Below, piece after piece: positions 42,607 through 50,391 of a DNA stretch of 64,000 nucleotides. The DNA is from Anaerolineaceae bacterium (GTDB taxonomy: Bacteria > Chloroflexota > Anaerolineae > Anaerolineales > Anaerolineaceae). Numbering within the stretch: position 1 is the stretch's first letter; each line of letters begins with the position of its first letter. The stretch lies in NCBI GenBank assembly GCA_029975475.1, contig JARKPB010000008.1:186001-250000 (forward strand). The letters run 5' to 3'. The notes below the pieces were generated by a model. It saw only the letters and a list, made by a program, of their open reading frames with translations. It was not told the DNA's origin and ran no database searches. The position numbers were made by a program, and so were the translations under genes.

Positions 42607-42775
42607 CAGAACCTCTTCCGGAGGTTCTTTTTTTGCCACCGCAACCCCCAGGGAGGGGGCAGGAGGCCGGCGGGTTCGAGTCGGATACCCCCACCACAGA
42701 ACCTCTTCACGAGGTTCTTTTATTTTCTGCCGCCGCAACCCCCAGGGGGGAGGCGCGGAGAGCGCGGGATCGAGT
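42584..42775 (+). repeat. Decayed tandem repeat of the tRNA-Val 3' end and terminator
   Basis: The T arm, CCACCA end and terminator of tRNA-Val recur about 90 bases downstream. TTCGAGTC appears at 42584 and 42675, CCACCACAGAACCTCTTC at 42601 and 42691, and the terminator arms at 42608/42621 and 42698/42711. GCAACCCCCAGG recurs after each hairpin (about 42641 and 42734), and a third trace, GCGGGATCGAGT, lies near 42764. The second unit has lost the acceptor pairing and the 5' half of the tRNA. It is a relic of tandem duplication, or of an attachment site at the tRNA end. The rest of 42607-42905 holds no gene. Confidence 0.75.
42608..42634 (+). terminator. Terminator of tRNA-Val
   Basis: AGAACCTC and GAGGTTCT pair perfectly and are followed by seven or more T. 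Confidence 0.9.
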
Positions 42776-42905
42776 TTATGGCTGCGGGTATGAGATGCGC
42801 GGGTTGATCCCGGGAATACCGTCCTTTGAATTGATAATCAAAACTGGGCTGGCAAAACAAAACAGGGCAGCGAGAAGCTGCCCTGCTGGGACCCACCTGG
42901 ACCGT

Positions 42906-44432
42906 CTATTTCTTGCGTTCAAACTTCTTGCCGGTGGCCAGCTCAACACACTTGTAGCCGCCGTCGTACAGACCGATGCTCTTGTTCTTGACGATGCAGT
43001 CGCAAAACATCTCGAGTAGATCATCATGGTGAGTGAGCATGTTGATCGCCTGGATCACCTCGGGTATACCGCGGGCTTCAACCGTGCCGTCGCCGATTTC
43101 CGCCCCGCGGATCGCGCCCCACATTTCATGCCCGCCCACGCGCATATTAAAGATCTTCGGCACCGGGTAAAAAGCAAGTTCGCTTGGTTTGGTGATCATC
43201 ACATCAATCACCCGCATCAGGTAGTTTGTGGCGTAAACCGCGTGGAAGGTGTTATCGAACAGGAAGACATGCAGCCCGCTGGCGGGTTGTTCGCGGATGG
43301 AATCAGCCAGGTTTTTCGTGTCCTCCCAGTTGAAATGCTGCTGGATCATATCCAGGTTGCCTGCCAGTTCTTTTTGCAGCCAGGCCCAGTTGTCTTTATG
43401 GTCGCCCAGATTGACAAAGAGGGCCACCTCGCCGGATTTAACCAGCGGCAGGCAGTACTCCACAATGGCTTTGAACATCTCGCGCTGCGCGCCTGCGCCG
43501 CCCATGGTGAGCAGCAGGCGGCGTGGTTCCCCGGCTTTCATGCGCCGGATGCGATCGGCGCAGTCGGTTTCAATGTTTTCGACTAATTCATGGTCAATAT
43601 GGTGCCCGACAAAGTAGACAGCATCTTCTGGCACCGGGTTTAAGATCCGCCCCTTTTCATCAAAGCCACGCATTGTCCGGAAGCCGTAATATCCCGAAGG
43701 CGATTGAATGCCGTGTTTCGCTCCTTCGGTGAGTTGAAACGCCATCGGCCAGTTGTCAAAGACCATGTCAACCACATTGGTCATCCCGCCCGCCACCGCG
43801 CCCATGCAGTTCCACATGTGCGAGGTCAGAATGGGCATATCTTTGGGAAGCGCGCCGTACAAATTCTTAAACAGCTCGCTCATCATGTAGTCTTTGACAT
43901 TGGTTTTTAAGAACCGCCAGGGCCAGCCTTCGATCCAGGAATTTAAGAATTCGTTCAGGATTGGCAGGCTGCGCTCGCCGGTTGTCTCGGGTTCCCAGAT
44001 GTATTTATTAAACAAAGCGGACCGCTGGGAGACGCGCGAAAAGAAGGAATAATTGGTATTGCACCAGTTGATGATATCGGTCGTGATCCCGGGAATCGCC
44101 AGTAAATCAAGCCAGTAGGGGGTGAATCCCATCGCGCGGGCGCAGGAAGCGCCGGCCATGGCGATCCGGTAATGGCCGAACCCCATGCGAATCGTGCTGA
44201 TGATTACCCCGTTTTCGGGGTTCAGCGCTGCGCCGTCTGCGTTGCGCAGGATGTCCTTAATCCCCAGTTCTTCGCCCAAATAGCGGTTTTCATGCACGCT
44301 GAGCGTGTAGGTTTCATCCGGGTCGTATTTGAACTTGCGTTTAAACCAGTTTTGCCGGCGGATAATTTTGTTGGAATCTCGCCGGCTGATCGCATTGCCG
44401 TAGACAATAAAACGGCCGTTTTCGTACTTCAT
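42906..44432 (-). CDS. GT-B-like (MurG/MGDG-synthase-like) protein of unknown function
   Basis: The product has 508 residues with no signal peptide. STIRMGFGHYRIAMAGAS resembles the N-terminal GHxR-type loop of MurG/MGDG synthase-like GT-B enzymes. RRLLLTMGGAGAQREMFKAIVEYCLPLV resembles the second-domain GGxGxQ loop that binds the nucleotide diphosphate. ITKPSELAFYPVPK matches the position of the donor-binding motif in that fold (TKPGxxTxxE in MGDG synthase). It could be a glycosyltransferase or a relative that binds nucleotides without transfer. It lies downstream of the sugar ABC permease but behind two hairpins and its own -10 (TATAAT, 44512-44517), so expression is only partly linked. Confidence 0.55.
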   Translation of the reverse strand: MKYENGRFIVYGNAISRRDSNKIIRRQNWFKRKFKYDPDETYTLSVHENRYLGEELGIKDILRNADGAALNPENGVIISTIRMGFGHYRIAMAGASCARAMGFTPYWLDLLAIPGITTDIINWCNTNYSFFSRVSQRSALFNKYIWEPETTGERSLPILNEFLNSWIEGWPWRFLKTNVKDYMMSELFKNLYGALPKDMPILTSHMWNCMGAVAGGMTNVVDMVFDNWPMAFQLTEGAKHGIQSPSGYYGFRTMRGFDEKGRILNPVPEDAVYFVGHHIDHELVENIETDCADRIRRMKAGEPRRLLLTMGGAGAQREMFKAIVEYCLPLVKSGEVALFVNLGDHKDNWAWLQKELAGNLDMIQQHFNWEDTKNLADSIREQPASGLHVFLFDNTFHAVYATNYLMRVIDVMITKPSELAFYPVPKIFNMRVGGHEMWGAIRGAEIGDGTVEARGIPEVIQAINMLTHHDDLLEMFCDCIVKNKSIGLYDGGYKCVELATGKKFERKK

Positions 44433-44522
44433 AAAATAACTCCTGAAGATAATTTAATCCGCCGCGGGCGGGGTGAGAGCCCGCGGAAAAAGGCAGGGCA
44501 ATAATCAATGCATTATAACCGG

Positions 44523-44563
44523 AAGGTGAGCAGGCGGAAGGAGAAAACCGCGCTGCTCACCTT
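44523..44563 (-). terminator. Hairpin after the sugar permease gene
   Basis: AAGGTGAGCAG and CTGCTCACCTT pair perfectly over eleven bases, 18 bases past the permease stop on the minus strand. A second GC-rich hairpin (CCGCGGGC with GCCCGCGG, about 44462-44486) follows before the GT-B-like gene. Confidence 0.65.
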
Positions 44564-44580
44564 CTACCAACAGCCATCAC

Positions 44581-45420
44581 TTAATTTTTCATCCCGGTCG
44601 TGGCGATGCCTTCCACAAAGTAGCGCTGCGCGATCAGAAATACCAGCACCGTGGGTAGAATCACCAGGGTCGCGCCAGCCAGCACCAGCGGCGGGTTGGC
44701 GTGAAAGCCGCCCTGAATGTCCGCGAGGCCCTGGGTCACAACATAGTTGCTTTTGGATTGAATGGCCACCAGCGGCCAGATGAATGAATTCCAGGCGTAC
44801 AGGAAGGAGAGGGTGAACTGGGTGGCGATCGCCGGCCCGGAAAGCGGCACGAAGATCTTGGACAGGATGGTCAGGCGGTTGGCGCCGTCCAGTAAAGCGG
44901 CCTCCTCCAGCTCTTTGGGGATGCTCTTGAAAAACTGGCGCATCAGGAAGGTCCCGTAAGCGGTGAAGATCCATGGAATAATCAGGGAGACCAGTTTGTC
45001 CACCCAGCCAAATACCAGCATCATCTTGTACATCGGGATCATAATGACCGTGAACGGGACCATCATCGTGCCCAGATAAATCTTGAAGATCAAGTCGCGG
45101 CCGGGAAAATTAATGCGCGCAAAGGCGTATCCCCCCAGCAGCGAGGTCACAATCTGGCCAATGGTCACTCCCAGGGTTACGATGGCCGTGTTGACCATGT
45201 AACGACCCATATTCACTGTTGTAACCACCGTCAGGTAATTATCAAACCGCAGTCGCTCGCCAAACAATGACAGCACGTTCGCAAAGACCTCCGGGCTGTC
45301 TTTGAGCGAGGTCGCCACCATGAAGATGAACGGATAGACGAAAATGGCGCCCAGAATGGTTAGGGGCAGGTAAAAGCCGATTTTTTGCCAGATGGTAATT
45401 CGTTCGCCGCGTCTAAACAT
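44581..45420 (-). CDS. Carbohydrate ABC transporter permease, MalG-type
   Basis: The product has 279 residues and six hydrophobic segments. The EAA loop is clear (KELEEAALLDGANRLTILSKIFVPLSGPAIATQFTLSFLYAWN), as is the ending FVEGIATTGMKN typical of MalG-like permeases. It forms the membrane channel with the next-upstream MalF-type subunit (gap five bases). The ATPase is not encoded in the cluster, as usual for systems sharing an MsmK-type ATPase. Substrate cannot be told from sequence. Confidence 0.92.
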   Translation of the reverse strand: MFRRGERITIWQKIGFYLPLTILGAIFVYPFIFMVATSLKDSPEVFANVLSLFGERLRFDNYLTVVTTVNMGRYMVNTAIVTLGVTIGQIVTSLLGGYAFARINFPGRDLIFKIYLGTMMVPFTVIMIPMYKMMLVFGWVDKLVSLIIPWIFTAYGTFLMRQFFKSIPKELEEAALLDGANRLTILSKIFVPLSGPAIATQFTLSFLYAWNSFIWPLVAIQSKSNYVVTQGLADIQGGFHANPPLVLAGATLVILPTVLVFLIAQRYFVEGIATTGMKN

Positions 45421-45425
45421 GGTGG

Positions 45426-46439
45426 CTACTCCTCATATACCCAGCGGCCCGAGGCGCGGAACTGGATAATGGTAACAATGAAGATCAGACCGAAAACGAT
45501 CCAGGCCAGACTGGCACCGTAACCCATCTGGAAGCGCTGGAAGCCTTTTTGGTAAAGATAAAACACAATGGTCAGGGTGGAGTTGGCCGGGCCGCCCTGA
45601 GTCATGATGTATGGCTCGGCGAAAATTTGCAAAGCGGCGATGGTGTTGGTGACCAGGACGAAAAAGATCGTCGGAGACATCAGCGGGACGATGATTTTTC
45701 TCAGGATGGTCCACCGGCCTGCGCCGTCAACGGTCGCGGCTTCAAATAGGTATGTGGGAATGCTTTGCAGGGCAGCCAGGAAGATCACCATGTCATAACC
45801 GATGGTTGCCCAGGAGGTCATCAGGATGAGTGAGAACAAAGCCCACTGCGGGCTGACCAGCCAGCCGATATTGGGGTCGGCGACGGCTGCCGCGCCCAGG
45901 GGGGTGAGAATGGTGTTCAGAAAGTTGACGAAAGCGGTAATGATGGTGTTGAAAATTCCAGATTGCTGGTTGTAAATCCAGAACCAAACCAGCGCAGATC
46001 CAACAATCGAGGCGACAACCGGGATGTAGATCAGGGCGCGAAAGATGGACATTCCGCGCAGTCGGGCGTTGAGCAGCCAGGCCAGCAGAAATGCCGGTAT
46101 GACCGACATCCCCAGCACGCCCAGCGCGTAGACAATTGTGTTGCGCAGCGCGATCCAGAAGGTGGGGTCATTGGGTTTCGCCCAGGCAGAGATTGCCTGA
46201 AAGAAGCTGGCCCCGGAATCCAGCGCGGCGCGAAAAGCCGCGGGATCAAAGGTAAATCCCAGCGCCTGACTGTAATTCTTCAGGCCGACCCAGTTTGGCG
46301 CGGTAAAAAGATTGTAATCGGTAAATGAATAGTAAAACGAGATGGCGAGCGGGACCGCCATAAACACCAGGAACCCAAGCAAGTTGGGGAGCAAAAAAAG
46401 GTAGCCTTCAATGGCTTCGCGTCTTCGGTTCTTCGACAT
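45426..46439 (-). CDS. Carbohydrate ABC transporter permease, MalF-type
   Basis: The product has 337 residues. It starts MSKNRRREAIEGYLFLLPNLLGFLVFMAVPLAISFYYSFTDYNLF, the standard MalF/UgpA-like N-terminus, and contains the EAA loop FEAATVDGAGRWTILRKIIVPLMSPTIFFVLV. An extra periplasmic-side loop of about 60 residues (around 65-100 and 175-205) is larger than in minimal relatives. It lies between the binding-protein gene and the MalG-type gene in one operon. Confidence 0.92.
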   Translation of the reverse strand: MSKNRRREAIEGYLFLLPNLLGFLVFMAVPLAISFYYSFTDYNLFTAPNWVGLKNYSQALGFTFDPAAFRAALDSGASFFQAISAWAKPNDPTFWIALRNTIVYALGVLGMSVIPAFLLAWLLNARLRGMSIFRALIYIPVVASIVGSALVWFWIYNQQSGIFNTIITAFVNFLNTILTPLGAAAVADPNIGWLVSPQWALFSLILMTSWATIGYDMVIFLAALQSIPTYLFEAATVDGAGRWTILRKIIVPLMSPTIFFVLVTNTIAALQIFAEPYIMTQGGPANSTLTIVFYLYQKGFQRFQMGYGASLAWIVFGLIFIVTIIQFRASGRWVYEE

Positions 46440-46470
46440 CAGGCGCTCCTGTCTCGACCTTTAAGAGGTT

Positions 46471-46499
46471 CCCCCTTCCCGCGGTGAGCGGGAAGGGGG
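46471..46499 (-). terminator. Intra-operon hairpin between binding-protein and permease genes
   Basis: CCCCCTTCCCGC and GCGGGAAGGGGG pair perfectly around GGTGA. The hairpin lies in the 76-base gap after the binding-protein gene, without a T tract. It may stabilise the upstream message or reduce read-through, giving more binding protein than permease. Confidence 0.55.
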
Positions 46500-46515
46500 A
46501 TGAGCCGGTTAGGAT

Positions 46516-47808
46516 TTATTTAAAGAACTGGGCTGACCCATCGCAGGCTGCTTTGGCAGCTTCTTCAGGGGTGGCCAGACCGGCAAAGATCTTGTCAATC
46601 GCCGGTTGGTATTGCCCGTTGACGATATCGCCCCAGTTGCCGGTGAACAGCGGAATTTCAGCCTGGGCATATTCGGTGCCCTTTACAAACGGCGAGTTAT
46701 CCGCGGGCGGGGTGGACTGCAGGAAGGCATCCACAGCCGCTTTAGCTTTGTTCGAGGGGATATTGGCGCCCAGAGCCGCGACTTTCGCCTGAACTTCCGG
46801 GCTGGTGAGGGCTTTCAGGACTTTGAAAGCCTGCTCGGGATATTTGGTCTTGGCGTTGACCACATAGGGACCCCAGAAGAGCCAGGTCATCTTGCCGCCA
46901 GGTCCTTCGGGCATTTCCACCACGGCCCAGTCGAACTTGGCGTTCTGGCGCATGGTGGGGGTCATCCAGCGGCCGTTGGGGAACATCGCCACGTTGCCGG
47001 CCAGGAAGTCGGTTTCGCCGATGCCGCCTTCGATCCCGGGGGCGGGAGCGATTTTATCCGTCACGAACAGTTTCTGCATGAAAGTCAGGCCAGCGATCGA
47101 GCCGGGTTCGGTCAGGCCGCAGCCTTTGCGGTCGGGGGTGAAGAGCGAACCGCCGCCGGAGTACACAAAGTAACCCCAGGGACCCCACCAGTTACTCATC
47201 GAGAAACCGTAGACCTTATCTTCCGCTTTGGTCAGCGCGGAGGCCACGCGTTCAAAGTTCTCCCAGTTCCACTGGCCTTTGGCAGCCAGATCGGCGGGAT
47301 CATCCACCCCGTACTTCTTGAAGAGGTCGCGGTTGTAGTAGATCACCATGGTGGAAACATCGCGGGGCAGCCCCCACAGTTTGCCGTCGTTCTGCAGTTC
47401 CTTCATCGGGGCATCGTAGTAGTCCGCGATGTTGAAGGATTTGTCAGCGTCTGCCAGGGGTTTGAGGTCCAGGATGACGCCCAGTTGAGCGTAGTCGGCG
47501 GTGCTGGCGCCCGGAATCCAGACAACATCCGGGGCATTGCCGGCGGAGAATTCGGCCTTGAGTTTATCTTCATAGCCGGTCACAGGCGCCGGGTCATACT
47601 GCAGGGTGATGCCTTCGGCAGCCAGTTGTTTTGACAGTTCGTCGCTGATCTGCTGATAGACATCCTGTTCCGCCTGATTGTCCGGGCGGGTGCGCCAGCG
47701 AATGGTCACCTGTTCGGGGGCGGCTGCTGGCTGCTGGCCGCAGGAAGCCAGCACCAGGGTTGCGATCAGCACAAGGCTGAGCACGAGCCATAAAGACTTG
47801 CGATTCAC
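46516..47808 (-). CDS. Sugar ABC transporter substrate-binding lipoprotein
   Basis: The product has 430 residues from GTG 47808, with AGGAGAG upstream. The lipobox is LVLASCG (Cys23). The mature protein is a type-1 solute-binding protein (SBP_bac_1): TIRWRTRPDNQAEQDVYQQISDELSK, NAPDVVWIPGASTADYAQLGVILDLKPLAD, and GKLWGLPRDVSTMVIYYNRDLFKKYGVD, which is diagnostic of oligosaccharide or glycerol-phosphate binding members. It captures sugar outside the membrane for the two permeases encoded downstream. It lies just after the LacI-type regulator. Confidence 0.92.
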   Translation of the reverse strand: MNRKSLWLVLSLVLIATLVLASCGQQPAAAPEQVTIRWRTRPDNQAEQDVYQQISDELSKQLAAEGITLQYDPAPVTGYEDKLKAEFSAGNAPDVVWIPGASTADYAQLGVILDLKPLADADKSFNIADYYDAPMKELQNDGKLWGLPRDVSTMVIYYNRDLFKKYGVDDPADLAAKGQWNWENFERVASALTKAEDKVYGFSMSNWWGPWGYFVYSGGGSLFTPDRKGCGLTEPGSIAGLTFMQKLFVTDKIAPAPGIEGGIGETDFLAGNVAMFPNGRWMTPTMRQNAKFDWAVVEMPEGPGGKMTWLFWGPYVVNAKTKYPEQAFKVLKALTSPEVQAKVAALGANIPSNKAKAAVDAFLQSTPPADNSPFVKGTEYAQAEIPLFTGNWGDIVNGQYQPAIDKIFAGLATPEEAAKAACDGSAQFFK

Positions 47809-47914
47809 GTTTTCTCTCCTCTCAAAATGATGGTGGTTTTTGTTTGGTGCAGCGAACTGCGCGAAAACACAAAAGAATTCGGATATATGAGACAGTCAGG
47901 CCATCACCTCCTTT

Positions 47915-48928
47915 TTAATTTTGGACCGGGGCGGTTGACGCCCGCAGTACAAGTTCGGTCTGAAAGACTTGGTGACGATTTTCAGGCGGTTTTCCCTCAA
48001 GGATCGAGATGATGAGTGCAGCCGCTTCACGGCCGATGGCCAGAATATCCTGACGGATGGTCGTCAGCGGGGGGTCAAAATAGGAAGCCAGCGGCATGTC
48101 ATCGAAGCCGATGACCGAGATCTGCTCGGGAACGCGCAGCCCCCGGTTTCGCAGCTGGTGAATGGCGCCCACTGCCATGCGGTCGTTTTGCGCGCAAATG
48201 GCGGTGAAGGGCGTCTTCTGGTCAAGGAAATGTTCCACCGCCTCGAGGCCCGAAGTGGCTGACCAGTCGCCCCAGAAAATTGGCAGATGCTGCGCCGAGT
48301 CTCCGGCTTCGCGCGCCGCTTTACGAAACCCCTCGAGGCGATCCTGAGTACAATCCTCTTCGGCGGGGCCGGCGATGATGGCGATCTGGCGGTGGCCAAG
48401 CGAGAACAGATGCTGTGCGGCCAGATAACCGCCCTGAAAGTCATCCAGCGCGACCGAAGCCAGCGACTGGCTGCGCGGGCGGGCTCCCATCAAAACAGTG
48501 GGAACATCCCGGGGAAGAAATTTATGGCGGTCGTCCGCATAGGGGTTAATGACCAGCAGGCCGTCCGTTCGGCGGCTGCTGACCAGGTCTTCGACCAGGC
48601 GTGCAAAGATTTGCGGATCTGGGGCGGAGGCTGAGGTAACAAAATAACCCTGTTGATGCGCGTAGGTGGTCGCGCCTTCAATGAGCGAGGCGAAGGTGAA
48701 GTCGGTTAAATTCGGGGCGATCACCGCGAAAGAACGCGTGCTCCCTTTGGCCATGATGCGCGCGATCGCGTGCGGCCGGTAATCCATTTCAGCAATCACC
48801 GCCAGGATGCGCTGACGGGTTTCTTCGGTGACGCCTTTTTCGTGATTAATCACCCGCGATACAGTCTGGTGGGAAACACCAGCGCGCTCAGCGACGTCCC
48901 GAAGGGTGGCTTTCTTGGTTTTCGTCAT
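47915..48928 (-). CDS. LacI-family transcriptional regulator
   Basis: The product has 337 residues. The helix-turn-helix and hinge are ATLRDVAERAGVSHQTVSRVINHEKGVTEETRQRILAVIAEMDYRPHAIARIMA, followed by a periplasmic-binding-protein-like sensor domain (FAVIAPNLTDFTFASLIEGATTYAHQQGY, GHRQIAIIAGP, TAICAQNDRMAVGAI, ISVIGFDDMPLASYFDPPLTTIRQD). It should repress until a sugar, probably the transported one, is bound. A tandem palindromic operator lies over its own promoter, and the transporter genes follow on the same strand, so it probably controls the whole unit. Confidence 0.93.
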   Translation of the reverse strand: MTKTKKATLRDVAERAGVSHQTVSRVINHEKGVTEETRQRILAVIAEMDYRPHAIARIMAKGSTRSFAVIAPNLTDFTFASLIEGATTYAHQQGYFVTSASAPDPQIFARLVEDLVSSRRTDGLLVINPYADDRHKFLPRDVPTVLMGARPRSQSLASVALDDFQGGYLAAQHLFSLGHRQIAIIAGPAEEDCTQDRLEGFRKAAREAGDSAQHLPIFWGDWSATSGLEAVEHFLDQKTPFTAICAQNDRMAVGAIHQLRNRGLRVPEQISVIGFDDMPLASYFDPPLTTIRQDILAIGREAAALIISILEGKPPENRHQVFQTELVLRASTAPVQN

Positions 48929-48978
48929 TGGAGCAAGATCAGGTAGAAAAGTCGTAAAAAACGCAGGTGGGGGTAAAT

Positions 48979-49002
48979 GTTACCGGTAACGTTACCGGTA
49001 AC
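48979..49002 (-). promoter_or_regulatory. Tandem LacI-type operator
   Basis: Two perfect 12-base palindromes, GTTACCGGTAAC, stand head to tail without a gap. A central CG within such a palindrome is the hallmark of LacI/GalR-family operators. They lie just downstream of the -10 box, where bound repressor would block initiation. Confidence 0.85.
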
Positions 49003-49005
49003 ATC

Positions 49006-49034
49006 ATTATAGCAAGATTAAAATCGCCTGTCAA
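49006..49034 (-). promoter_or_regulatory. Consensus sigma-70 promoter of the lacI-type/sugar ABC unit
   Basis: On the minus strand TTGACA (49029-49034) and TATAAT (49006-49011) are both perfect consensus hexamers with a 17-bp spacer. Such a strong promoter with operators at the start site fits tight repression. Confidence 0.9.
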
Positions 49035-49154
49035 TCACATTAATCGGGACGATTGTCATATTCTTTATGCCGCTTGTACAACCTTTGTATCACCGCTTGT
49101 CTTGCTTTCCCCCGCTGACAGGCTAGAATGAGTTCAAGCATAAGGAGTGCTGCG

Positions 49155-49925
49155 ATGAAAAAAATTTCCTTTCTCTCCATACTGGTCCTGGGAGCCATCC
49201 TGGTAACGATCGCTGTCAATATCCTGGCAAACGCGCTGCCCTTAAACGGGCAGTTCACCGGCGAAATTTCCGATCGGTTTTCGATCTTTTTTGTGCCGGC
49301 TGGCTATGTCTTTTCGATCTGGGGACTGATCTATCTGCTTCTAATCGGTTTCGCGGTTTACCAGGCTTTACCTGCCAGCCAAACAAACCCGCGCCTGCGG
49401 CGGGTTCGCCCGCTGGTCCTCCTGGCCGCGGCGGCCAATACCGCCTGGGTCTTTTTCTGGCATTACAATTTCTTCTCCCTGACCCTGGTCGCCATGCTGG
49501 TCTTGCTCGCATCCTTGCTGTTGATTTATCTGCGTCTGGAAATTGGAAAGGCAACAGCAGACCGGGCTGAATTTTGGCTGGTTCAGGTCCCTCACAGCGT
49601 TTACCTGGGCTGGATCACGGTGGCGACGATTGCCAATTTCACTCAGGTCCTGTTTTACTACAATTGGAATGCCTGGGGATTAGCGCCTCAACTTTGGGCG
49701 GTGATCTTGCTGGCGGCGACCGCGGTAATTGGCGGAATCATGGCAGTGACCCGTCGGGATGCGGCTTACCTGCTGGTCCTGATCTGGGCGATTGTTGGGA
49801 TCGCGGTCAAGTTCCCCGGTGAAGCCTTGCTGGCTCCGGCTGCCTGGGCGGCGGCCGGGCTGCAAAGCCTGTGGGTGATCGTGGCCGTCTATCTGTCCGG
49901 GAGAAAACGAAGGGTAGAACGCTAA
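49155..49925 (+). CDS. TspO/MBR-like tryptophan-rich membrane protein
   Basis: The product has 256 residues from ATG 49155 (AAGGAG upstream). It has about eight hydrophobic segments, with Trp-rich parts such as FFVPAGYVFSIWGLIYLLLIGFAVYQAL and NTAWVFFWHYNFF, recalling the TspO/MBR fold (VFxxxWxxxY). It is longer than the five-helix TspO. Relatives bind porphyrins or other small hydrophobic ligands; no activity can be claimed here. It is divergent from the LacI-type gene and followed by a strong terminator. Confidence 0.78.
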   Translation: MKKISFLSILVLGAILVTIAVNILANALPLNGQFTGEISDRFSIFFVPAGYVFSIWGLIYLLLIGFAVYQALPASQTNPRLRRVRPLVLLAAAANTAWVFFWHYNFFSLTLVAMLVLLASLLLIYLRLEIGKATADRAEFWLVQVPHSVYLGWITVATIANFTQVLFYYNWNAWGLAPQLWAVILLAATAVIGGIMAVTRRDAAYLLVLIWAIVGIAVKFPGEALLAPAAWAAAGLQSLWVIVAVYLSGRKRRVER

Positions 49926-49948
49926 TCGATCGAGTGGCCGTTAAGGGT

Positions 49949-49980
49949 CAGGCTGTCCAACCTGGACAGCCTGTTTTTTT
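49949..49980 (+). terminator. Terminator of the TspO-like gene
   Basis: CAGGCTGTCC and GGACAGCCTG pair perfectly around AACCT and run into eight T. It may serve the minus-strand gene ending at 49980 as well. Confidence 0.9.
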
Positions 49981-50390
49981 TATGGGTCAACCACGATGCA
50001 TCCCTGATAAGTGCTGTTGCCCGGGCCGCGGATGCAGATGTCATTCCCGCCCTGGCCGTTGATGTCATCATTCCCGCCGCCGCCGATGATGCAATCATCC
50101 CCGTTGCTGGCGCGGATGGTGTCATTCCCCGCAGTTCCCAGAATCAGGTTGCGGTTTCCGGTGCCGCGGCAAATCCCGCTGCCGGAACAGATCACCAGGC
50201 TGGTTATGTTAATATGGGCGCAGGCGGGCGGTTTCAGGTCGTTGGCCAGCGCGTTGTGCAGCGTGCTGGATAATCTGGATGCCGCGACGGTGTTACTGGC
50301 GGCCATCGACTGGTAGGCAGCCAGGAAGGCCATGAAGACCAAAAAGATCAGGGCAGGAATGAAAAAATGATAGGCTTTGATCCGCCTCAT
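49980..50390 (-). CDS. Secreted RTX-like calcium-binding repeat protein
   Basis: The product has 136 residues from ATG 50390 (GGAG upstream). A signal peptide (KAYHFFIPALIFLVFMAFLAAYQSMAA) precedes SNTVAASRL. The C-terminal half has RTX-type nonamers (GTAGNDTI, SNGDDCIIGGGGNDDI, GQGGNDIC), which bind calcium in a parallel beta roll. Cysteines among the repeats (CAHIN, VICSGSGICRG, DDCI, NDICI, GCIV) suggest disulfides and an outside location. It starts one base after the stop of the signal peptidase-EAL gene. Its post-signal sequence resembles that of the other secreted protein of this operon, so both may be substrates of that peptidase. Confidence 0.78.
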   Translation of the reverse strand: MRRIKAYHFFIPALIFLVFMAFLAAYQSMAASNTVAASRLSSTLHNALANDLKPPACAHINITSLVICSGSGICRGTGNRNLILGTAGNDTIRASNGDDCIIGGGGNDDINGQGGNDICIRGPGNSTYQGCIVVDP

Positions 50391-50391
50391 G

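Noticed and set aside
43026-43586. Plus-strand frame opposite the GT-B-like gene
   Set aside because: Composition is typical of antisense reading, no start signals are present, and the minus-strand gene is continuous over 508 codons.
46606-47634. Long plus-strand frame of 342 codons opposite the sugar-binding protein gene
   Set aside because: The minus strand has a lipobox, family motifs and operon context. The plus frame is His/Gly/Val-rich antisense noise of a GC-rich gene with no ribosome-binding site.
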